DNA from: Amoeboradix gromovi
Taxonomy: Eukaryota; Sanchytriomycota; Sanchytriomycetes; Sanchytriales; Sanchytriaceae
Length of the DNA: 13,376 nt
Direction: 5' to 3'
NCBI GenBank assembly: GCA_018985225.1
Contig: JADGIF010000234.1
Span: forward strand, 1 to 13,376
Positions within the stretch are counted from its first letter, which is position 1. Every line of letters begins with the position of its first letter. A model generated the notes under the pieces. It was not told the DNA's origin and did not search any database. It worked only from the letters and a program-made list of their open reading frames with translations. The translations under genes were made by a program, and so were the position numbers. Below, piece by piece: positions 7,776-13,376 of this stretch.

Positions 7776-8417
7776 TTATGTATTTTTCAGCCAATTAATG
7801 GATGTGCTTGGTGATATCAATACACCAATAGATCTTTTAAATATGAAATTATTAGAAAAAATGTTTACATTTTTAGAAGCAAATTGTTTCCACTTTTTTT
7901 CTAGATTCGATCTGTGTGTAGTGAGTTCTTTTTTAAATAAATCTAGGAAATAATCACTAGCTGGTTTTTCAATAATGATAGAGGACTTTTTAATTATAAA
8001 TTCTCCAGTTTCTAAAAGGGCTTTAACTTCTACATTAAAACGAATTATGTCCAAACACTAGTTTTCTAACTCGTTCAGTTTCGGAATCACTGGAGTTAGA
8101 TAATCTCAAAAGCAAAGCAATCGTTTCAACAGTCAAGTGATGACAGTTTCTTGTGAATAGACAATATTTCTCTGCGTATCTCTTAATCAAACTCTTCAGA
8201 TGCTTTTCTTTTAATTCAAAATTTTGAAATTTCTTAATTAGAATACAACCATCTAAATTTGTTTTTTTTGGTAGTATTTTTTTTCAAACTGTGGTTTGCG
8301 TATAGTAAAGTAATAAGCGTGATATTCATCATTGACCAACAAAATTGGTTCAGTGTGAAAAAAGCTAGAAAAATCGGTAATCTTAATCCAAACTTCTTTG
8401 ACTGTAACAGAAGTCAT
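7776..8417 (-). pseudogene. PPPDE/LRAT-type permuted papain-fold protein (DeSI-like), split over three frames
   Basis: The gene starts at the ATG at 8415-8417 behind a TATA-like box. The first frame (to a TAG at 8253-8255) includes FFHTEPILLVNDEYHAYYF, with His codon at 8355-8357. A run of eight T (8262-8269) marks a one-base shift into the second frame, which runs to TAA 8035-8037 and contains YCLFTRNCHHLTVETIALLL, with Cys codon at 8143-8145. A second shift at the A4 run 8037-8040 leads into a helical, lysine-rich tail ending at 7776. The order His then Asn-Cys-x-His, about 71 residues apart, with an aromatic YYF after the His, matches PPPDE deSUMOylating isopeptidases such as DeSI-1 (His38, Cys108 from memory). 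LRAT-like relatives are an alternative. As it stands the gene cannot make this protein without frameshift correction. Confidence 0.5.
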
Positions 8418-8442
8418 CTTTTGTTTAAGACAAGTATCCTGC

Positions 8443-8450
8443 TATTTATG
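8443..8450 (-). promoter_or_regulatory. TATA-like box upstream of the split PPPDE-like gene
   Basis: On the minus strand CATAAATA lies about 26-33 bases before the ATG at 8417. This fits a short-leader eukaryotic promoter and supports 8417 as a real gene start. Confidence 0.35.
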
Positions 8451-8734
8451 CCTATCTAAGACACCTCAAATGGTATTGAGTTGCCAAGAAATTCGCCACT
8501 TTTTGCCCAAAGTTGGCAATGAACGTGGTGTATAGTGCAACCATCTCAAATTAGGCTGTTTGTTCAAAACTTATGGGTATTCATATACTTGTGATAAAAA
8601 TATTTAAAAATATCATCAAGAGCTTAGAATATCTAAAAAGTTTTAAGAGAATCAAATGTATTTATATCTTAAAACAAAAGCGCTGGGTTTCAGACAATTT
8701 GAATCTAAAATCTTTGATATTTAGGTAAATAATA

Positions 8735-8740
8735 TTTATT
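8735..8740 (-). terminator. AATAAA polyadenylation signal of the nuclease-kinase gene
   Basis: On the minus strand AATAAA lies about 48 bases after the stop codon at 8788-8790, a normal distance for a fungal poly(A) signal. Confidence 0.4.
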
Positions 8741-8747
8741 GATGTTT

Positions 8748-8768
8748 AAAAAGCTTATGCAGCTTTTT
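8748..8768. repeat. Perfect 8-base stem-loop after the nuclease-kinase gene
   Basis: AAAAAGCT (8748-8755) and AGCTTTTT (8761-8768) are perfect inverted arms around a 5-base loop. The hairpin sits between the stop codon and the AATAAA, so it would be in the 3' untranslated region of the transcript. Confidence 0.5.
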
Positions 8769-8787
8769 CACTTGGATCGTTCTCTTC

Positions 8788-9987
8788 TTATAAATTTAGT
8801 GTATTAAATTCAGTTGACATAATGAATTCATCTCGTTTGTTTATATATTCTTCTGTTTCTTGCGGGGAGTTTGCATTACAGATAGGCCATTCGTCGCTTT
8901 CAATAAATGCTTTTGTATACTTCAAAGATTCAAAATCGTACTCTTTTTTATATAAAAAAGAAGTATCATTCTTCCATTTTCTTCTTAAATACGCAGTTGC
9001 TGCAAATTGATAAGTCATTGATAAGTCATAAAAAACGTCATCTTCCTCTGCAACTGCTAATTCCCAGTCAATCAAAATTGCACTTTCTTTTACAACAATA
9101 ATGTTGCTCGGCTTGACATCTCTATGGCAAATTTTAAGTTCGTGAGCAAATGTAAGCGCTTTGCTTATATCTTGACAATACTTGTTAATATTAGCTCTAT
9201 GCATTTCCCCCAAAGTCTGTCCAACTGGTGTCATCATAATAAAATTATAATGTGTGCTACCAATAATTGCACTCAGAATGTTATCTTCAACTAAGTAAAT
9301 AATGAACTCGCATTCACCCAACTTCTTTAAAGCTTCGAATTCAACATCCAAATTTTTAGACTTAAATCTTGCCTTTAAAACGACTTCTTTCTGATTGTAG
9401 GTACATTTGAATAAATCTGCTTTCTTTGACTTTCTAGGTCTCAAAATAGTTATATTACTAATTTTCTGATTAGAGCACTCCAAACTTTCCATGTAATCAT
9501 GATGACTAAGCGGCATTGAAAATAAATGATGAAAAGCTTGCTTCGCGTTATCCCAATTAATCTTTGATGACAAAGCAACTTCTATAAACTGCTCTGTTCC
9601 CTCAATCGAAAGAGATAGATCTTTTTTAGCGTTTGTTCGACAAAACTTGATCAAAACAGTCTCGTTAATATCTGTCACTAACATGAATATGATATGTCGA
9701 AGAGGTTGGTATTGAAATATCAATTTGGCGGTTTCGAGTGATTGACCAAGCGCATCTTTATATTTTCGAATAGGATTGGCCCAATCTTGTTTTAATTCAA
9801 TCGTAAAGACAACAGAATTTGAAGTTACATCGGAGAAGCTGTTACAAACAACAGAAACATCCGGCTTGGGATTACCATTAATACCAGAGATAGGGGAATT
9901 ACTAGTATCTACTAATCTAAACTGAGAGTTTGGTGGTAAAAGTTGTTTCAAAATACTAATAATATGCTTTTGTCTCTGCCTCTTTTT
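8788..9987 (-). CDS. Crinkler-like PD-(D/E)xK nuclease fused to a protein kinase
   Basis: The frame opens after a TAA at 9988-9990 and has no early ATG; numbering here is from the TTG at 9951 (387 residues). Residues 1-100 fit a restriction-endonuclease fold: KPD31, then IE52LK54, then GQ70SLETA, the usual D / E-x-K / Q order. Residues 165-330 fit a protein kinase: Lys193 (VLKA), CHRDVKPSN at 275-283 with catalytic Asp278, and ID295WE where DFG is expected. The C-lobe is short and lacks a clear APE motif. This nuclease-kinase pairing is known from Crinkler (CRN) proteins of oomycetes and basal fungi, thought to act inside other cells or in conflicts between organisms. The missing start lies upstream in other frames (9956-10361), so this is probably the body of a damaged gene; an active 5' exon is the alternative. 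Confidence 0.7.
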   Translation of the reverse strand, partial: KKRQRQKHIISILKQLLPPNSQFRLVDTSNSPISGINGNPKPDVSVVCNSFSDVTSNSVVFTIELKQDWANPIRKYKDALGQSLETAKLIFQYQPLRHIIFMLVTDINETVLIKFCRTNAKKDLSLSIEGTEQFIEVALSSKINWDNAKQAFHHLFSMPLSHHDYMESLECSNQKISNITILRPRKSKKADLFKCTYNQKEVVLKARFKSKNLDVEFEALKKLGECEFIIYLVEDNILSAIIGSTHYNFIMMTPVGQTLGEMHRANINKYCQDISKALTFAHELKICHRDVKPSNIIVVKESAILIDWELAVAEEDDVFYDLSMTYQFAATAYLRRKWKNDTSFLYKKEYDFESLKYTKAFIESDEWPICNANSPQETEEYINKRDEFIMSTEFNTLNL

Positions 9988-10361
9988 TTATTAAAAGAAA
10001 TGAGTCTTCATCTTTTAATGTAAATTTTGATTCATTGTGATTTTTGCCCAACATTTCTTCAATTTTTAGGCTTGAAGAGCTCTCTAAAATTACATTACCT
10101 TTCGTAACATTCGTTGTAGACTCAATCTTAGCTTTACGACTAGCGTTATTTTTTATCTCGTAGTAATAATCAGTATCCTGAACTTCAAAAGCAGCATCTA
10201 ATTGCTCTCCATTAGTTTTTTCTTTAAATATAGCTATTTGTAGTTGATAAACATTTTTTTGTTTTGCTATCTAGGCTTTTAGGTCACCTATATCTAAGTT
10301 TTCTTCAGATATGAGTTTTAAAACTTTCTAAAGTATTTCGTTCACGTAAGTATACTTTCAT
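9956..10361 (-). pseudogene. Damaged N-terminal header of the Crinkler-like gene
   Basis: Upstream of the nuclease-kinase body, coding-like sequence continues on the minus strand in shifted frames. An ATG at 10359-10361 begins MKVYLRERNTLES and soon runs into TGA (10305-10307). A neighbouring frame continues from about 10327 with ENLDIGDLKA, stops at TAG 10271-10273, and resumes at IAKQKNVYQLQIAIF to TAG 9956-9958. A T7 run at 9983-9989 marks the last shift into the body frame. The LKA..I.K...YQLQI..F pattern resembles the ubiquitin-like header of Crinkler proteins (..LK..I...L.LW.V). Three lesions (two indels, one stop) make a pseudogene likely. Introns cannot be excluded, but no GT-AG pairs with good consensus remove all three. 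Confidence 0.5.
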
Positions 10362-11149
10362 GTGTTACAAGGAATAAACTAAATTATTATTTTTTTCTAT
10401 TATATTATATTGTTTAAAAATCAAATTTGAAACAGTCTAATTACTACCAAGATAAATTTATTTTTCAAGTCTCGATTTTACAGAGCAATATAGGTGAAAC
10501 CAATCCTAGTCTCGTTTTCATAGAGTAACTTCAAAATTACATTCAATAACATACCATTTTAAGAGTTGTGCTCTGAACATCTTCAAACAAAGATCAGAAA
10601 ATACCCTTTGATTACCACTATTCAAAATCGTCAATTTTGCTTTTTCAAATTTTCTGAGATAGTCTCGTTTTCACAGAGTGCGTCCCATTTGTTGGATTTA
10701 CTGACAAATCGATTAATATGGGAAAATTATGATATATTAACAAAATAATAAACTTGTAATAAACTATGAATCTTTCGCAATCTTTTTCATTTTATTATTT
10801 TAAAATTGATTTAAATCGACGGAGTTGTGACTTGGACCTTTCCAACTTTCAATGGAGAAATATTTCTTCGGGAGTCTACTTTTTTACTTTAAAGATTTCT
10901 TTTAAATAACTTTGATGAAATCAATGATTGGTTTTTTAATTATCATCCCCAAAAAGGGAAACATTATGGAATATTTTCAATATCATCTACGAATGGGAAA
11001 ATGGTCATATAGTTTAGAATTTGAAAGAATATATGAAAACCGGGAAGTTATATTCTTTGAATTTCCTTCGGGAAATCCCCTGTGGGTTGTCAGAAGCACA
11101 GACAGCGACTGCGTCAATTGAATCCCACTCTACGAGAGAGCCATGTAAC
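10362..11149. other. AT-rich region with weak coding traces
   Basis: The left part holds the presumed promoter of the Crinkler-like gene (TATAATATAATAG on the minus strand near 10400) and three 18-base motif copies listed separately. On the + strand, 10885-11121 reads as protein in two successive frames (FDEINDWFFNYHPQKGKHYG, then FERIYENREVIFFEFPSGN), ending in TGA at 11119-11121. This may be a decayed gene with one shift near 11000, but there is no family match or clear start, and I do not call it. Confidence 0.3.
10468..10678 (+). repeat. Three copies of an 18-base motif, AGTCTCGtTTTcAcAGAG
   Basis: Copies lie at 10468-10485, 10508-10525 and 10661-10678, all in the same direction, differing at no more than three positions. 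Each contains CTC...GAG, able to form a short stem. Spacing is 40 and 153 bases, so this is not a simple tandem array or a CRISPR. It lies 110-320 bases upstream of the Crinkler-like start at 10361, which would suit repeated binding sites. Confidence 0.6.
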
Positions 11150-11530
11150 TATAATCACTAGTATCCATAGAGAAGTGAATGACCAAAGAGCCAATACATA
11201 TATAAGTGAGAATATTGATTGAATGACTAGCTATTGGAGTAAATGAATACATACATGAAATAGAACCCTGATTGACCTATCAGCTATTGAAGTAACTGAA
11301 TAGTCACACAGCCATTAAGAATATTATGAACAAGAATTAGAGATGGAATGCATTCTTATATGTGACTGCAAAGGTCTGTACTATGGATCAAGAAGCATAG
11401 ATGGAATCTAATACGTGAATGAATTGGGAGGTATTTCATATGAATGATCAGAGATGGAATGAAATCCTATCAGAGAATGAAGTGGAAGATATCCTGTATT
11501 ATTGATCAAGAGAGAATGAGTATTTAATGA
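11150..11530. repeat. Degenerate tandem repeat, unit about 53-59 bases
   Basis: Units can be aligned by eye. Bases 11215-11249 and 11268-11302 match at most positions over 35 bases (CTATTGGAGTAAATGAATA and CTATTGAAGTAACTGAATA), 53 bases apart. AGATGGAAT recurs at 11341, 11399 and 11452, with a related AGAGAATGAG at 11511, at spacings of 58, 53 and 59. Units end in variants of TATTGATCAAG. The period is not a multiple of three and stops occur in all frames, so it does not encode protein. It is an old, diverged minisatellite. Confidence 0.6.
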
Positions 11531-11540
11531 AATAAAATAC

Positions 11541-12222
11541 ATTGTTTATGAACAACCATTGTAAGTTATTGTACACAATTAGAACAAGTATCCAACCCAA
11601 ATAGAATTATAAAGGATTAACTGCAGATGAAAATTCAATGAACTCAGATGAACTATACAAATATGATATATAATAAAGATGAATCCGTTGCTTCAAATCA
11701 CATTTATGTGTCATATTATTTCTTGGCTTTCTATACTCACAGAATTATTAGCTGTATATCGGGTAAGGATTAAAATGCAGAGAGTTATTCAGCGCAAAAG
11801 GAATAGCTTGAACCACCTTATATATCAGAATCGATTCATTCACCTTTTAATAAGCTACTACTCTCTGCTCGTCTTCTATCTTTCATATGTCTTGGATTTC
11901 GAATAGCATCTGGGATTTAAGTATACTTGCTATTCGTTCAACGATACTTTACAATCTCATTCATTTCTTTTCTTACGGTTTGGTTATTCATGGATCTCAT
12001 GAACCGATACGAGTTTCAGGAATCAAAGAAAAAATATGAATTAATTTGAAATAAATTAATAAGAGTATTATGGAATTCGTATTTTTACGAGACAAGTTCA
12101 CCAATGATATATGTGGAATGGTAATATTTGGATAACTGCTAAAAAAAAGGAGTTTAGATTTTACGTCTATTTTTTTCATAGTCGTTACATAATATTTTAC
12201 GGGCTCATAAAAAAAAAATAAA
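11541..12222. other. Intergenic stretch upstream of the small gene at 12223
   Basis: A 75-codon + strand frame at 11679-11906 has an ATG but a composition (Leu/Ile/Tyr/Ser-rich with no motif) expected of AT-rich chance frames, and I do not call it a gene. TTAATTT and AAATTAA near 12038-12060 form a small inverted repeat. The last 40 bases are A-rich and make up the probable leader of the gene at 12223. Confidence 0.4.
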
Positions 12223-12486
12223 ATGGCAAGTTTTAAACGTAAACTCTCTAAAAGGAAAAGACAAGAACTATTGTCTGAACTCTTTTGGAATGTATATCCC
12301 AAAAGAGATGACGATAATACCCCGCTTGATATACATGGGTGTATTTATGTGAATAATGGTAGAATAGATTTTAAAACCTCTAATTTTGCACTTACAGAGG
12401 ATAAATATGTATTACTAATGGATTTGAACAAGTATGGCAATTTTATTGACTATGAAACTAATATTCTACGGCTTGTAGCATTGTAG
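12223..12486 (+). CDS. Small hypothetical protein with a basic N-terminus
   Basis: This 87-residue protein starts at an ATG in a strong context (AAAATAAAATGGC) and ends at TAG 12484-12486. AATAAA follows 24 bases later. The first 15 residues are strongly basic (KRKLSKRKRQ), which would serve as a nuclear localisation or RNA/DNA-binding patch. The rest is mixed, with alternating hydrophobic residues (GCIYVNNGRIDFKTSNF and DKYVLLMDLNKYGNF) suggesting a small beta-rich domain. There is no signal peptide or membrane segment. I do not recognise the family. It is complete from start to poly(A) signal, which favours a real single-exon gene over chance, though a fragment of a mobile element is possible. 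Confidence 0.5.
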   Translation: MASFKRKLSKRKRQELLSELFWNVYPKRDDDNTPLDIHGCIYVNNGRIDFKTSNFALTEDKYVLLMDLNKYGNFIDYETNILRLVAL

Positions 12487-12509
12487 TGTTACTACCATTA
12501 CCATTGTAA

Positions 12510-12515
12510 AATAAA
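12510..12515 (+). terminator. AATAAA polyadenylation signal of the small gene
   Basis: AATAAA starts 24 bases after the stop codon at 12484-12486, on the same strand. Confidence 0.45.
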
Positions 12516-12742
12516 TAGATGAAAAGTTAAAATTTGCGGGAAAATAGTGATCAAAAGATCTATTTATTGAACTATTCTTTTCTAGTATCTACTTCTAAAA
12601 CAAATTATATCTTCCATTGTGCTTCTTTACATATACTTCAAGGAAGATTTCTTCAGTTTTATTTTACCAAAATTCTCTTTGAATCCATAAATGCCATACT
12701 ATGATTGTAAAATCAATAGATAAATTTATTATTTATTACAAT

Positions 12743-13217
12743 TCATTCATCATCTTCCCAAACTTTATGCTCTTTGTCATTTTCACTTAATTTACTAATA
12801 ATTGGCTCTAAAATACTCTCAATTTCTTTCTTCTTCTCTTCATAATCCTCTTTTAAGGCATAGTCCAGCTCAATCCCACAGCGCTGATTGTCTCTTTATT
12901 GTCAGCACTTAATTTCCTGTCCAAATCTCCATTTAATTGTTATTGAATAGATACTGATCCAACCATCTCCTTTGCATCCTGAAAATCTTCAACCAGCTTT
13001 TGAATCTCATAGATGCTTAATCTTTCACTATAAATTTCAACGGTAAGTTCTCTTGTCAGGCATAAAAAGTTCATTTAAAAATATCTCGCCATCAATCCTA
13101 AAATGAGACACCCCCCCCAATAATATTGACTTCACCTTTATCCATCTTGTCAAGAAATAAGCAATAGCTGCGGCTGTAGGTTTATTTAAAATTTAATCCG
13201 GCAATGACACCTGCATC
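12743..13217 (-). pseudogene. Hsp70 pseudogene with a large internal deletion
   Basis: Reading the minus strand, DAGVIAGLN (to 13217) and PTAAAIAY (13157-13180) are exact-style Hsp70 nucleotide-binding-domain motifs, followed by DKGEVNIIGGG around a run of eight C (13111-13118). Then RLSIYEIQKLVEDF (12982-13023) matches the start of the lid of the substrate-binding domain, and a helical tail (EDYEEKKKEIESILEPIISKL, 12780-12850) ends at TGA 12743-12745. In Hsp70 PTAAAIAY and RLS lie about 335 residues apart; here only about 130 bases separate them, so roughly 0.9 kb is lost. Stops and frame changes occur throughout, including a TAA just before DAG. The tail resembles ER or cytosolic Hsp70 but does not end in HDEL. 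It is not functional as a chaperone. Confidence 0.7.
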
Positions 13218-13376
13218 TTATGCCTTTCCTAATAAAAGAATGGCAAAGAGAATGCAAAAGCTTTCATACACCAGTAAATCAAAGAAGATGTAGTTGTTGG
13301 AACAGTTCAGCAAGACAAGAGTCAGGGAGACTGTCCATAGATTACACTTCAAAGAAATGCAGTGTCTGTAAAAACT

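Larger units (their letters stand above)
8460..8787. other. Intergenic region with an inverted repeat
   Basis: No coding signal. TTGCCAA at 8481-8487 and TTGGCAA at 8513-8519 form a perfect 7-base inverted repeat about 65-100 bases upstream of the minus-strand start at 8417, a plausible regulator site or hairpin. The right part holds the 3' signals of the kinase gene. Confidence 0.4.

Noticed and set aside
5800-8060. Terminal inverted repeats bounding the transposase-like gene
   Set aside because: No matching inverted termini or target-site duplication could be found by eye on the two flanks.
8822-9101. Two + strand frames over the kinase region
   Set aside because: Antisense shadows of the nuclease-kinase gene.
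10468-10678. CRISPR array
   Set aside because: Only three copies with very uneven spacing (40 and 153 bases), 18-base units, and a eukaryotic context.
11679-11906. 75-codon + strand frame that could be a membrane peptide
   Set aside because: Hydrophobic composition is expected of AT-rich chance translation; no signal or motif and no downstream continuation.

Overview
The window looks like an AT-rich nuclear segment (roughly two-thirds A+T by eye) from an early-diverging fungus. Mucoromycota sensu lato (Mucorales, Mortierella or Glomeromycotina type) is my best guess. The reasons are a eukaryotic style of start context (A at -3, G at +4), TATA-like boxes just upstream of starts, AATAAA signals, a GTAAGT splice-donor match, no Shine-Dalgarno or operon layout, an RNase H-like transposase of a type common in such fungi, a Crinkler-like nuclease-kinase, and a eukaryotic Hsp70 remnant. 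The assignment is inference; no marker gene fixes it.

Layout. Bases 1-219 hold the 3' end of a + strand frame with a zinc-knuckle/RD motif that could be a decayed Fanzor/TnpB C-terminus. Bases 220-1727 have no confident gene. At 1728 a short + strand coding start has a TATA box and, further on, a GTAAGT. Bases 2449-4077 on the minus strand hold a secreted cysteine-rich protein (2710-3597), flanked on both sides by broken coding fragments. Bases 4064-5734 (minus) hold the best intact gene, a 556-residue protein with an ADP-ribosyltransferase-like C-terminus and a Cys/His cluster in its middle. Bases 6023-7743 (minus) hold a transposase-like gene broken by one in-frame stop and one frameshift. 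Bases 7776-8417 (minus) hold a gene split over three frames that reads as a PPPDE/LRAT-type permuted papain-fold (DeSI-like) protein. Bases 8788-10361 (minus) hold a PD-(D/E)xK nuclease plus kinase protein of Crinkler type, with a damaged header. Bases 10468-10678 contain three copies of an 18-base motif, and about 11150-11530 is a degenerate 53-59 bp tandem array. A small intact + strand gene lies at 12223-12486, and an Hsp70 pseudogene lies on the minus strand at 12743-13217.

The main theme is a cluster of minus-strand genes with effector or conflict-type domains (ADP-ribosyltransferase-like, permuted cysteine-protease-like, nuclease-kinase, secreted Cys-rich) mixed with transposon remnants and pseudogenes. 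This is typical of a fast-evolving accessory region. They are not an operon, and nothing in the sequence shows that they act together. Several of the genes carry one-base shifts at A/T homopolymers. Either the locus is decaying or the assembly has homopolymer errors; raw reads or transcripts would decide.
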